Source of the DNA: G963677445 sp963677445
Lineage (GTDB): Bacteria; Bacteroidota; Ignavibacteria; Ignavibacteriales; Melioribacteraceae
Assembly: GCA_963677445.2 (NCBI GenBank)
Contig: CAXXGF010000061.1
Coordinates: forward strand, 62,001 to 126,000
Length of the DNA: 64,000 nucleotides
Reading direction: 5' to 3'
A program made the translations under genes and the position numbers. This document shows, piece by piece, positions 1-9,175 of the stretch. Every line of letters starts with the position of its first letter. Within the stretch, counting starts at the first letter, position 1. Below the pieces are notes generated by a model. The model made no database searches, was not told where the DNA came from, and saw nothing but the letters and a program-made list of their open reading frames with translations.

Positions 1-1090
1 CCTTAATATTTAATAGGTTAGGTAAATAATTAATCTTTTCCGGATCTCCCTGCACATTCTTAACCTTTTTAAATTTCGGTGGAATTCCCTTGCTTGGATC
101 ACCCTTAATATCATTGGTTCCATCCTTTTCGTAAGCCCAGTTAGCTTCAATAGGTGTTTTTCCATTATCAGAATAATAGGTTCCAAATTCTAGGCAATAC
201 AGCTCATACCAAAGCTGATTTAAGCTAAATGGAACGGGACTATCAACGCTCAATGTTTCAAGAGGCAAATCACTCTTAGGATATTTTTTTAATGCCTGGA
301 TCTTATGGTCGAGTATTTTTTCTAAAACAATATTTTTACTTTTTGAATTGTCTCCAAAGTTCCCAAAAGTCACTTGCAGAAGCTCATCAGCGTTAAGTGC
401 CCAAAATGGAATTCTCAGGCTTTTTTCATTTAAATTGTTATACTCAGGATTTATTTTGTAAATATTGGCTCTATTTTTCAATGCCTTGCCATATTCACCA
501 TGAATATCAAAGACAATAATACGGGCAGATGGAAACTTATTTATGTCTGACAGTGAATTTAGCAAACTTGCAACGGTAGTTGATTTACCAGAACCGGTTG
601 TACCAACAATTGCAGAGTGGCGTGTCACCAATTTATTTATATCAACTAAAGCATCAATCGATTCTGAACCAGCAATATGCCCAATTCGTACCATATGATT
701 TTGATGACCTGCTTCTCCATAGATTTTTGCCAAATCTATTTCTGAGACTAAATGTACTTCATCTTCAACCGTAGGATATTGCGATATTCCTCTTTGAAAT
801 TTGCCTTTTTTATAACCTTCACCTATTAATTGTATAGTAAGCCAACGATACCCTTCTGGTTCTGCATCTTTAAGATTTTCAGGAACTGAACGAGCTCCTA
901 CTTGAGAGACAATTCCGAACAGATCAACGTAACCGATTGGGATTCTTACAAAACTTCCTACCTGTCCAATTCTGTACCCTTGTCCATCAACAAAATTAAG
1001 CCCCGTAGACTGATTTCGAGATAATTTCACACTTACGGATGTACCATTAACATCTTGAACAGTACCAATTAGTGTCGAATTATTCTTCAT
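1..1090 (-). CDS. HerA-like ATPase (DUF87), partial, partner of SIR2 protein
   Basis: Reading the minus strand from the ATG at 1088-1090 gives an open frame of about 363 codons to the window edge, so the C-terminus is missing. The N-terminal 110 or so residues look like the HerA beta-barrel (HAS) domain. Walker A, GTTGSGKST, is at about residues 163-171 and Walker B, IIVFDIHGEY, at about 191-200. These identify a HerA/FtsK-type hexameric DNA translocase. Its start overlaps the end of the SIR2 gene by 11 bases, implying coupled translation. In the known SIR2-HerA (Nezha) antiphage systems the two proteins form one complex that degrades NAD+ and DNA; that role is inferred from the family pairing and gene order. 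Confidence 0.88.
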   Translation of the reverse strand, partial: MKNNSTLIGTVQDVNGTSVSVKLSRNQSTGLNFVDGQGYRIGQVGSFVRIPIGYVDLFGIVSQVGARSVPENLKDAEPEGYRWLTIQLIGEGYKKGKFQRGISQYPTVEDEVHLVSEIDLAKIYGEAGHQNHMVRIGHIAGSESIDALVDINKLVTRHSAIVGTTGSGKSTTVASLLNSLSDINKFPSARIIVFDIHGEYGKALKNRANIYKINPEYNNLNEKSLRIPFWALNADELLQVTFGNFGDNSKSKNIVLEKILDHKIQALKKYPKSDLPLETLSVDSPVPFSLNQLWYELYCLEFGTYYSDNGKTPIEANWAYEKDGTNDIKGDPSKGIPPKFKKVKNVQGDPEKINYLPNLLNIK

Positions 1091-2294
1091 CTTTGCTTTC
1101 TTCAGGATTAGTACTCATTTCTTTCAAAAATTCTCCGAACTTGGCAAAGTCTCCAAGACACAATTCATATGTGGTTTCTTCTGACTCTTCTTCGCTACCT
1201 TTTTTTCGAATTACTTGAGCCGGTATTTTGCTAATTAACTCATCATTGCCTAAATTCCATTTCCCTTCCTGTCGTCCGATTATACCTTTATCAAATGCGA
1301 TAAGACTTAAATTAGGAATTTGCTTTGCACATTCCTTAACCTTTAAATATTTATCATCATCTAAGCTTCCAAAGATAAATGCAAAGCACATTGCATTAGG
1401 ATTACTTCTCAAAGATTGCAAAATCACATCGTTAATATGATCATCACTAAAGGAGTATCCAGAAAGAAATAAAACTGCTGATGGAGATAAAATGAAATCT
1501 TTCAATCGATCAAGCATGGCTAAGTATGGCATTTTTCGACTTTGATCATACTTCAGATGAGATGGATAAATAAGATAGCTTTCGTTTTTATCTATTTTAT
1601 TACTTCGAACTATTCTTTTCTCCTTATCAATTTTCCAATTTATTGATCCATGAATTTTCCAAAGTCTACACCATCTAGGATGTAATAGTGCTTCATCTTC
1701 AACTGTGCCAAGATCAAAAAAGGCATTTTTGCTTCCTATAAAGCCATCAAAATATGGACATGCTGATTCTTCTAATGCTTGTTCGATTAAAAGATCATAA
1801 TTTGTTGTGAATATATGTATTGGTTTAAGTCTGGGTATTGATCGAGCCCATATCGCTAAATTATGGTATGGGCTATCTTCTGTTGGCAGTTCCTTATCTA
1901 CCTCGGTGGAAATGATGTTACAAATGTCCTCATCCAGATCATCCAACTGTCTTGCGACAAAATCTCGCACAGTTCCCTTTCCTGCTATCTGTCTCAATGA
2001 GCGTAAATGACTCAAAATATCTTCAATGTTAGGCGATTTTTCAGGGTTGTCTTCTTTTAATTGAAGAGTGAGTTTTTCAAAATCAGATGTGGAGCCTTCT
2101 TTTCCTTTAAGTTCTTCGGCAATTTTGTTTGTAAGACCAGCTACATCAGGAATAAGTGGCAGGGTTTCCTTATTATCATTCTGTATCTGTACAGACAACG
2201 GACAACCAGCTCCCAAAAAAATACCAATTGACTTTCTATTTTGAGACAGGGTTTGTTGTATATAACCTATCTGCCTATGTGCATCATGCTTCAT
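1080..2294 (-). CDS. SIR2-like domain protein, defence NADase partner of HerA
   Basis: A 404-residue protein with a SIR2-type Rossmann core. GAGCP at residues 28-32 is the nucleotide-binding turn, TTNYD at 163-167 the conserved loop, and KIHGS at 213-217 carries the probable catalytic histidine (about 215). A SIR2-2-type C-terminal half includes SGYSFSDDHIN, common in bacterial SIR2 defence proteins. These cleave NAD+ rather than deacetylate; that is family knowledge, not shown here. The tail is acidic (EESKDEE). The gene overlaps herA by 11 bases, forming a two-gene operon on the minus strand. Base composition is more A+T-rich than that of the ABC-F gene nearby, compatible with horizontal transfer. 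Confidence 0.88.
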   Translation of the reverse strand: MKHDAHRQIGYIQQTLSQNRKSIGIFLGAGCPLSVQIQNDNKETLPLIPDVAGLTNKIAEELKGKEGSTSDFEKLTLQLKEDNPEKSPNIEDILSHLRSLRQIAGKGTVRDFVARQLDDLDEDICNIISTEVDKELPTEDSPYHNLAIWARSIPRLKPIHIFTTNYDLLIEQALEESACPYFDGFIGSKNAFFDLGTVEDEALLHPRWCRLWKIHGSINWKIDKEKRIVRSNKIDKNESYLIYPSHLKYDQSRKMPYLAMLDRLKDFILSPSAVLFLSGYSFSDDHINDVILQSLRSNPNAMCFAFIFGSLDDDKYLKVKECAKQIPNLSLIAFDKGIIGRQEGKWNLGNDELISKIPAQVIRKKGSEEESEETTYELCLGDFAKFGEFLKEMSTNPEESKDEE

Positions 2295-2346
2295 AAAATT
2301 TTTTTTTTATCTTTCGTACAGATAGCTTCTTCCAAATTCTTCGCAA

Positions 2347-2562
2347 TTAATTTACCTCTGCTTTAGTGAATTCATAACGTTTAATCAATAAAGCATCATC
2401 CACTATATCCAATACCGCTTCAATTTTTCGCTTATGAATCAAGGCATCCACCCGGCCAATTATCAATAGATTGCCTTTAATACAGTTTAGCCATACTTGT
2501 CCGCTGTAATAGAACGCAACAGGAGATCTCCCATTACTCCAATTTTGCCAAAGACAACTCAT
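2347..2562 (-). CDS. Small hypothetical protein upstream of SIR2-HerA
   Basis: A 71-residue frame on the same strand, ending 52 bases before the SIR2 start. No family recognised. The middle (LLIIGRVDALIHKRKIEAVLDI) resembles the strand-turn-strand around the acidic residues of a PD-(D/E)xK nuclease core, but the expected lysine is absent, so this is weak. It could be a third small gene of the SIR2-HerA operon, the remnant of a longer gene, or a chance frame. The next 440 bases upstream hold only repeats and no gene. Confidence 0.4.
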   Translation of the reverse strand: MSCLWQNWSNGRSPVAFYYSGQVWLNCIKGNLLIIGRVDALIHKRKIEAVLDIVDDALLIKRYEFTKAEVN

Positions 2563-3006
2563 ATTTAATCTATATCAAATAAAACTACAATCCGCTTATT
2601 CAAGCGCTTATTACCCCTAAAGCAATCAGTCAGCCCTAAATTAATGAATATTAGTTTTTAATGCAAGAGAAAAGAATTGTGAATTGTGAATTATGAGTGG
2701 GAAAAAATCAGAGTAAGAGTGTGATGACCGGGTTTGAGATTAGATTGGGAGTGTTCATTTTTTTTCTGAGAGAGTAAAAAAGGATTGCGATGCCGATAGC
2801 GATATTTTATCCTGTTAATCCTTGTGTTCTTTGTGCCTTCTTTGCGAACATTGTGGTTAAGAAAAAATCAGAGTAAGAGTATAATGGCCGGGTTTGCGAT
2901 TAAATTGGGGTGTTCATTCTTTTTTGAGAGAGTAAAAGACGATAGTGATGCCGACAGAGATTCTTTATCCTGTTTATCTATACAATCCTGTAAATCCTGT
3001 TCTTCT
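2563..3006. repeat. Intergenic region with two copies of the R1 dispersed repeat
   Basis: Two imperfect copies of a roughly 160-base unit lie in tandem, beginning at 2702 and 2862. Each starts AAAAAATCAGAGTAAGAGT and continues through GGCCGGGTTTG or a near variant, a GTTCATT tract, GAGAGAGTAAAA, and a TTTATCCTGTT tract. The second copy stops at the 3' end of the ABC-F gene. The same R1 core recurs at about 8964, 31630, 32102, 36545 and 36877. No gene is seen here. Confidence 0.75.
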
Positions 3007-4887
3007 TTACAAGTTTTTTATTTCCTCGAGCTCTTCCCATCGGTCGTAAAGTTTTTTTACCAGGGATTTCGCCTGCTCAAGCTGTTCATTAAGTTCGTTG
3101 GTTTTTTCAGCGTATTTCTCATAATAATCGGGAGAAACAAAGATTGCCTCAATTCTTTCAACCTCCTCTTCCGCCTCCATTATTTTTTCTTCAATAGAGT
3201 CCAGTTCCCTTTTTTCATTGTAACTCAGTTTCCGCGGTTTGGGTCTTTCACTTCCCTTTTTCTTTTCACTCTTCTCCTTATTGTCCCTGGCAGGCTCCTC
3301 CCTTTTTGTTCTTTTTTCACGGTAATAATCATAATCACCTTCGCTGAAATGAACCCTTCCATCCCCCTCGAAGGCGAGAATACCGTTGCATACCCTGTTG
3401 AGGAAATAGCGGTCGTGACTCACAACAGCCACACAACCGTCGAAGCTGATCAAAGCTTCCTCCAGCACCCGGAGCGTGGGTAAATCCAGGTCGTTGGTCG
3501 GTTCATCAAGCAAAAGGAAATTCCCCCCGCTTTTCAGAATTCTCGCCAGTGTCAGCCTGCTTTTTTCACCACCCGAAAGCCGGCCCACCAAAGTATTTAT
3601 CCTGTCATCGGTAAAGAGGAATCGCTTAAGGTAGGTCCACACATTCAACTGGTTTCTGCCAAATTTGATAAATTCATTCCCCTCCCCGATCGCGTTAAAA
3701 ACAGTATCCTCATCATTGAGCAGCAGGCGGGACTGGTCGACATAATTAAACTCAGTTCTTTCACCCCGGTCAATTTTCCCGGCTGTCGGTTTAATATCCC
3801 CTTTAAGTATCCTCAGCAGGGTGGTTTTGCCAACCCCGTTTTTCCCCACGATGCCCAGTCTTCTTCCGGCGGCAAACTGAAAGCTGAGGAACTCAAAAAG
3901 TGTCTTTCCGCCGAGCTCCATACTGATATTTTTTAACTCCAGCACCTTGTTTCCCAGCCGTTCATGCGGAGGAATCAGCAACTCGACATCGGGATCAGCT
4001 TCAATTTTATCTTTTGACGCGGCTTCATAATAGGCGTCCAGTCTGCTTTTAGCCTTGGTCCTGCGCGCTCGCGGTCCGCGGACAACCCAGTCAAGCTCCC
4101 TCCTGAGGAAATTCTGCCTTTTTAACTCCTCCTTTTCTGCAATGGTCTGCCGCTCCGCTTTGTTAATAAGATAATCGGTGTAGTTGCCATTGTGGGAAAA
4201 AAATTTCCCGCGTGAAAGCTCGACAATACGGTTGGCAATTCTGTCGAGGAAATAACGGTCGTGTGTAACAAATATACATGTGCCTTTATATCCGGCGAGA
4301 AAATTTTCTATCCACTCAATCGAGTCTGTATCGAGGTGGTTTGTAGGCTCATCAAGAATCAGCAGATCGGGCTGCGAAATCAGCGCCCTGCATAAAGCCA
4401 CTCTCCTTTTTTCCCCTCCGGAAAGTGTGGATATATCTCTTTCCGGGTCGGGCGCGTAAAGAGTTTTTATCATCATCCCTATTCTTTTATCAAGATTCCA
4501 TCCATCCGTCCTGTTTATTTTTTCCTCCAGGATGCTCCTCTTCTCTGAGTCAAAGGGAGCGCTTTCATATTCCTCAACAAGTTTTACTGTTTCCTCAGCC
4601 CCCTCAAGAATATTTTCATATACATTCCCCGATTCATCGAGTGTGAATTCCTGCGAAAGATAACCGATGCTGAGTTCCTTCTTTTTTGCCACCTCCCCTT
4701 CATCCGACGCCATCACTCTGCAGATAATTTTCAGAAAACTCGATTTTCCTGCGCCATTCCTTCCAACCAGTCCTATGCGGTCCCCTTCATGCACACTTAA
4801 AGAAGCTTCATCAAGGATAACCTGCTCTCCATAATGAAGCGATAAATCCATAGCCGTTAAAATAACGGGAGAAACATTTACTGACAT
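3007..4887 (-). CDS. uup: ABC-F family ATPase, Uup-like
   Basis: 626 residues with two fused ABC ATPase domains and no membrane segments, the hallmark of ABC-F proteins. Domain 1 has Walker A GRNGAGKSS (about 42) and signature LSGGEKRR; domain 2 has KNGVGKTT (about 345) and LSGGEKSR. Both have LLILDEPTNHLD/LLLDEPTNDLD Walker B segments. A long charged linker lies between them. The last 90 residues are a charged, coiled-coil-like domain (KKKGSERPKPRKLSYNEK onward) typical of Uup, which binds DNA and ribosomes. Uup proteins act in ribosome-associated quality control and suppress transposon excision. Other ABC-F types such as EttA usually lack this C-terminal domain. The gene stands alone on the minus strand. 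Confidence 0.82.
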   Translation of the reverse strand: MSVNVSPVILTAMDLSLHYGEQVILDEASLSVHEGDRIGLVGRNGAGKSSFLKIICRVMASDEGEVAKKKELSIGYLSQEFTLDESGNVYENILEGAEETVKLVEEYESAPFDSEKRSILEEKINRTDGWNLDKRIGMMIKTLYAPDPERDISTLSGGEKRRVALCRALISQPDLLILDEPTNHLDTDSIEWIENFLAGYKGTCIFVTHDRYFLDRIANRIVELSRGKFFSHNGNYTDYLINKAERQTIAEKEELKRQNFLRRELDWVVRGPRARRTKAKSRLDAYYEAASKDKIEADPDVELLIPPHERLGNKVLELKNISMELGGKTLFEFLSFQFAAGRRLGIVGKNGVGKTTLLRILKGDIKPTAGKIDRGERTEFNYVDQSRLLLNDEDTVFNAIGEGNEFIKFGRNQLNVWTYLKRFLFTDDRINTLVGRLSGGEKSRLTLARILKSGGNFLLLDEPTNDLDLPTLRVLEEALISFDGCVAVVSHDRYFLNRVCNGILAFEGDGRVHFSEGDYDYYREKRTKREEPARDNKEKSEKKKGSERPKPRKLSYNEKRELDSIEEKIMEAEEEVERIEAIFVSPDYYEKYAEKTNELNEQLEQAKSLVKKLYDRWEELEEIKNL

Positions 4888-5240
4888 TTTATTCCACTTA
4901 ACAAATTCAATAATTCAACTTTGGCAAATATAACCAATAACTTCTTAGCCAGCCAGACCGGAAATAAAAAGGTAATAGTATAAAATATTTACTCACCCTC
5001 ATGAAATTACTCTTTTTATGCATAGACATTCCCCGGCATCGGATTTCGGGTCAGAACACGAGTATAATTGGTTGGGACGAATATGTTGGATTCTTCCTAT
5101 TAGTGGCTGAAATGATCGTTCAGGAACTTGTGATATTATTCATTGATAAATGCACCTGATCGAGAGAATGTTATCAGGACAAATGAAAAGTTGCGCAAAA
5201 TTATTTGAATTCAGTTTGACACTTTGCAAAATTCTTATTA

Positions 5241-5276
5241 TATACAATTATGTGATAAAATCACATTCGTTGTATA
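5241..5276. promoter_or_regulatory. Concentric inverted repeat upstream of rloAB
   Basis: The inner palindrome ATGTGATAAAATCACAT is at 5250-5266 (7-base arms, 3-base centre). It is surrounded by TATACAA (5241-5247) and its exact inverse TTGTATA (5270-5276), so the whole 36-base block is nearly symmetric. It ends 16 bases before the rloA start codon, where a repressor bound to it would block transcription. No regulator gene is adjacent. The rest of the gap, 4888-5240, shows no gene or obvious structure. Confidence 0.6.
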
Positions 5277-5292
5277 ATTTAAAGGCATATTT

Positions 5293-6639
5293 ATGCTAAT
5301 TCGATTCACAATTGAAAATTTTTTGAGTTTTGGCGAAAGAACAGAACTTTCAATGATTCCCGGTATGATTCGATCCCATCCTGACCAAAAAATCTCTTTA
5401 TCGAACAGGAGAGATATTGATATACTAAAGCTGGGAATAATATACGGTGCAAATGCTTCAGGGAAAACAAACCTGATTAAAGCTCTGACATTTATGAAAG
5501 AAATTGTGACTGTTGGAATTGCCCCGGGCAAAAATATTCCGTTTATCCCAAACAAACTGTGTCCTGTAAAAAAAATCAAACCATCAAGATTCGAAATTGA
5601 ATTCAGAAAAAACAATAACAGCTATGCTTATGGTTTTGAAATAACTGAAGAAAAAATCATTGAAGAATGGCTCTTTAAAATCGATAAAAAAAAGGACGAT
5701 GCTGTTTTTGAAAGAAAGTTGATTTCGGAAGATCAATATGAGTTTACATTTAACAAGAATCTCTTTATATCAAAAAAGGAATCGGATTTTCTTGATTTTA
5801 TTGCTTTAGGGACAAGAAAAAATCAATTATTCCTTTATGAATGTATAGACCATGAGGTTGCAGGGAAAATATATAATTCAAAACCTTTAATTGACAGTAT
5901 ATCCTGGTTCAGGGATAATCTTGTTTTAATTTTTCCCGATTCCAAATTCACCGGATTACATTTCGAGCTTGAAAGCAATGAAGAATTCAGCGAATCACTC
6001 TGCAAATATCTCAACTATTTCGACACGGGTATTGATAAAGTTGAGCTCGAAGAAGTTGAGTTTGATGAAATAAGAACCTTTCCTGATAATGTTAAAAATG
6101 AAATCGCCAGAGATATTAAACCAGGATCCAAATATTTAATTACAGATTCCCAGAATAATACTTATTCATTCTCAAAGATTAATAATGGTTTAATAAGCGT
6201 CAGGAAAGTTACCGTCAAACATCAAATCCGTGAGACAGGAGAATATGTCTACTTTAATCTCAACCAGGAATCTGATGGCACCCGCAGACTGATTGATCTG
6301 CTCCCGGCGATAATTGATATATCAAAATCGGAAAAAGTATTTATTATTGACGAGCTCGATAGAAGTTTACACCCTGCACTATCAAAAAAATTCGTGGAAC
6401 TTTTTATTACGAACGCTCTTGGAAGAGAATCGCAGCTTGTTGTTACGACACATGAGTCGGGACTTCTTGACCTGGAAAAATTCCGCAAGGATTCAATTAT
6501 GTTCATTGAAAAAGATAAAGATAATCAGTCTGTTATTTATTCTCTGAATGATTTTAATATCCGGTTTGATAAAAGAATCAGAAATGACTACCTCCATGGC
6601 AGATTTGGCGCTGTGCCCTTAATTCCCCAGACATTTTAG
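5293..6639 (+). CDS. AAA15/OLD-like ATPase, RloA (AbiLi-like)
   Basis: 448 residues. The start MLIRFTIENFLSFGERTELSM and the P-loop GANASGKT (about 52-59) are typical of AAA_15/AAA_21 SMC-like ATPases of overcoming-lysogenization and abortive-infection systems. Near residue 350 are the signature-like ESDGTRRL, Walker B FIIDELDRSLHP, and then VVTTHES (H-loop). The tail NDYLHGRFGAVP is usual for RloA. It is followed after 8 bases by an RloB gene, so the two form a pair. Family knowledge: RloA/RloB (AbiL) act in phage resistance, with the ATPase as probable sensor. The target is unknown. Confidence 0.85.
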   Translation: MLIRFTIENFLSFGERTELSMIPGMIRSHPDQKISLSNRRDIDILKLGIIYGANASGKTNLIKALTFMKEIVTVGIAPGKNIPFIPNKLCPVKKIKPSRFEIEFRKNNNSYAYGFEITEEKIIEEWLFKIDKKKDDAVFERKLISEDQYEFTFNKNLFISKKESDFLDFIALGTRKNQLFLYECIDHEVAGKIYNSKPLIDSISWFRDNLVLIFPDSKFTGLHFELESNEEFSESLCKYLNYFDTGIDKVELEEVEFDEIRTFPDNVKNEIARDIKPGSKYLITDSQNNTYSFSKINNGLISVRKVTVKHQIRETGEYVYFNLNQESDGTRRLIDLLPAIIDISKSEKVFIIDELDRSLHPALSKKFVELFITNALGRESQLVVTTHESGLLDLEKFRKDSIMFIEKDKDNQSVIYSLNDFNIRFDKRIRNDYLHGRFGAVPLIPQTF

Positions 6640-6647
6640 GGCCGATT

Positions 6648-7295
6648 ATGGGAAGGGAGAGAAAAGAGTTCAGAAGAGACGGGTTTAAAAGAAAATACAA
6701 AAGCCTTTTTATTATTGCCACCGAAGGTGAAAAAACTGAAGAGAAATACCTGACTTACTTAAATTTCTCAAAAGTTATTAACCGTAACCTAAAATTTGTT
6801 GAAGTTTTGCCGGCAAAAGATGGCGAAAGCAGTCCGAGAAGTGTGCTAAAACGTCTGGACAATTTTAGAACCACCAATATTCGGTATGAAGATGACCAAT
6901 ATTGGATTATGATTGACCGCGATCGATGGGATATACCTCAACTGACAGAAGTCGCGAGGGAAGCGTTTCAGAAAAAATATAACCTGGCTGTCAGCAATCC
7001 CTGTTTTGAATTGTGGCTTCTGCTCCACTTTGTCGATATATCAGAATTTGATGAAAAACAAAAGGAAATGATTGTTGAGAATAAAAAAGTAAACAGGAAT
7101 CGAAAATATATTGATATGCAGATTATGAATATTTGCGGTGCGTATAACAAATCAAATCCTGACTTTTCAAAATTTCTCCTGTTAACTGATACAGCCATTA
7201 TAAATTCTGAAAAATTAGTAATCGATAAAAATGAACGATGGCCGCAATATTTGGGAACTCATATACACAAATTGATAAATGAATTGAAAAAATAA
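6648..7295 (+). CDS. RloB-like protein (AbiLii-like)
   Basis: 215 residues. The N-terminal segment SLFIIATEGEKTEEKYL and the later IMIDRDRWD are the conserved acidic blocks of the RloB family (PF13707), which resembles TOPRIM-type nucleases such as OLD and AriB. SNPCFELWLLLHF is a further RloB signature. It lies 8 bases after rloA on the same strand and is probably co-transcribed. The likely role is effector nuclease or toxin released by the ATPase; this is inferred from analogous ATPase-TOPRIM pairs. Confidence 0.85.
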   Translation: MGRERKEFRRDGFKRKYKSLFIIATEGEKTEEKYLTYLNFSKVINRNLKFVEVLPAKDGESSPRSVLKRLDNFRTTNIRYEDDQYWIMIDRDRWDIPQLTEVAREAFQKKYNLAVSNPCFELWLLLHFVDISEFDEKQKEMIVENKKVNRNRKYIDMQIMNICGAYNKSNPDFSKFLLLTDTAIINSEKLVIDKNERWPQYLGTHIHKLINELKK

Positions 7296-7312
7296 TCTCA
7301 AATAATAATCTT

Positions 7313-7672
7313 ATGTCGCCAAAAGAAATTGTGAAATCCTGGGTTGAATGCTTTAACCTCGGGGACGCCGGAAAAATCGCCTCATTTTATCATGATGACG
7401 CGATTAATCACCAGGTTGCCAATGATCCTGTTGAAGGGAAGATGGCAATCAGGGAAATGTTCGCCTCGGAATTTGCCGCCGCCGATATGGTTTGTATTGT
7501 AGAAAATATATTTGAGGATGGTGAGTGGGCTATCCTGGAATGGAAAGATCCCGCCGGATTAAGAGGCTGCGGTTTTTTCCATATTATCGATGGAAAAATT
7601 AAATTCCAGAGAGGTTACTGGGATAAACTCAGCTTCCTGCGGATGCATAAACTCCCAATTCCGCGGAATTAA
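7313..7672 (+). CDS. SnoaL-like / NTF2-fold protein
   Basis: 119 residues. The start PKEIVKSWVECFNLGDAGKIASFYHDDAINH and the later GCGFFHIIDGKIKFQRGYWD match the SnoaL-like/NTF2 cone fold, which includes small polyketide cyclases, isomerases and hydrolases. No substrate can be deduced. It begins 17 bases after the rloB stop, so it may be transcribed with rloAB, but nothing in the family suggests a defence role. Confidence 0.75.
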   Translation: MSPKEIVKSWVECFNLGDAGKIASFYHDDAINHQVANDPVEGKMAIREMFASEFAAADMVCIVENIFEDGEWAILEWKDPAGLRGCGFFHIIDGKIKFQRGYWDKLSFLRMHKLPIPRN

Positions 7673-7888
7673 AAAGTATTTTATATATTTACAATGTGGC
7701 GGAAAGCAAATTCGTGAATACAATAAAATAACGACCGGTCCGGCACAATTTTAAAGTATGAAGCGGCTCTCCCTCCCGGCGATACAGGGATAAAGCAAGA
7801 TTACGGGTTGGAATGCTAAATCAAACTTCAGAATTACGCGTTTGTCCCTTTGGGATATACTCATTTAATAAAATTGTCAGGAAAAAAT

Positions 7889-8764
7889 ATGAATTCCGAT
7901 AAAGCCTTCCCCGGATTCTGGCAGTCGGTTTTGCTGCTGATTGTTGTATTTATTATTCAGATCATAGTGTTTATACCTGTTTTTGTATATGAATTTATCA
8001 GTAAGGTCTCAATTCTCCATCATCCCGCGACAACAGGATACGCGAACATCCTTTCAATAGGAATAGTAGTCTTTTTCGCCTGGAAACTGATGAAACTGCC
8101 GGCCAAACAGGTTTTCCCGATCAAAAGGATAAAAATAGCGGAAATCGGTATAGTTTTAATTACTACCGTGGGATTTTCCATTCTCCTTTCGGAACTTGAT
8201 AATATCGTCAGGATAGTTCTTCCTGTTCCCGGGAATATAGCTGAAATGTTTGAAAAGCTTATTTCCGGCAGCGGCAGCATGTGGGGATCATTTTTCGCTC
8301 TCGCCATTGTCGCGCCCCTGACTGAAGAAACCTTGTTCAGGGGGGTCATACTAAATGGTTACCTTAAGAGGTACAGCCCGGCAACCGCGATTATTGTTTC
8401 AGGCCTGATGTTTGGTCTGTTCCACCTCAATCCCTGGCAGTTTTTCGGAGCGGCGATAATCGGATTTGTTTTCGCCTGGTGGTTCGTAAAAACCGGGAAC
8501 CTCACTTTAACTATTTTAGGCCATTTTTTCGCGAATTTCATTCCATTTTTTATAATAGCCATTCTGGATATTGAGATAGGGGGATTTACTATCAATTATT
8601 CGGGCGAACCGGAATTTCAACCTCTCTGGCTTAACCTCACCGGACTCTTCCTCGCGGTAAGTGGTCTGTTGCTCGCCTCCCGGTTTTTCCGAAAACCGGC
8701 GCCAGAAGAACCGGAATATAACCTGGCAGAGGAGGAAATCCAGGATACCACCAACGAGGTATAA
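7889..8764 (+). CDS. CPBP family intramembrane glutamic protease
   Basis: About 291 residues from the ATG at 7889, which is preceded by AGGAA; a TTG 39 bases upstream in frame is less likely. Several hydrophobic helices span the protein. The CPBP/Rce1 motifs are present: EETLFRGVI (catalytic glutamates, motif 1), FGLFHLNP (motif 2 histidine) and GHFFANF (motif 3). These proteases cleave within the membrane and are used in prenyl-protein processing, bacteriocin immunity or maturation. The acidic C-terminus (PAPEEPEYNLAEEE) is cytoplasmic or variable. No substrate gene is adjacent. Confidence 0.85.
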   Translation: MNSDKAFPGFWQSVLLLIVVFIIQIIVFIPVFVYEFISKVSILHHPATTGYANILSIGIVVFFAWKLMKLPAKQVFPIKRIKIAEIGIVLITTVGFSILLSELDNIVRIVLPVPGNIAEMFEKLISGSGSMWGSFFALAIVAPLTEETLFRGVILNGYLKRYSPATAIIVSGLMFGLFHLNPWQFFGAAIIGFVFAWWFVKTGNLTLTILGHFFANFIPFFIIAILDIEIGGFTINYSGEPEFQPLWLNLTGLFLAVSGLLLASRFFRKPAPEEPEYNLAEEEIQDTTNEV

Positions 8765-9175
8765 AATTAAATTTTAAAAAATTATTTCCGCCAAAAATTT
8801 TTTGTGCAATATTCCATATTGTCTGAGATAAAAATTGGATAGGTACTGAGAAATCCGCTGCACCTGACGTCAAGCCCGGACAAGACAGGATCCAATCCCC
8901 TCGACACCGGACCATCATTAAAGGATCATTGGATTACCGGATTATTGATCGGTATCTGTATCAACAAATCAGAGTACGAGTAGAAATATGAGCAAGAGTA
9001 TGATGGCCGGACTGATGACGGCGATGAGGTTGTTTACTGTGTCCCGGGGGATGGAATTTTTCATTTTGCAGTTAAATTTAACTCAAAATAGCAGGATTTA
9101 ACTTCCTACGGAATAATTGTATCTTCTCATACGTCTTAATATCTTTACAAAGTAATTATTGTTGAAAAATCAGCG
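8765..9175. repeat. Intergenic region with an R1 repeat and R4-like tail
   Basis: An R1 copy (AATCAGAGTACGAGTAG, then ATGATGGCCGG and TGACGGCGATGAG) lies at about 8964-9028. It is followed at about 9050-9115 by an R4-like stretch (ATTTTGCAGTTAAATTTAA and CTACGGAATAATT). No gene is seen. Confidence 0.6.

Noticed and set aside
2824..3483. Plus-strand open frame across the ABC-F gene end
   Set aside because: Overlaps the clear ABC-F reading and has a low-complexity composition.
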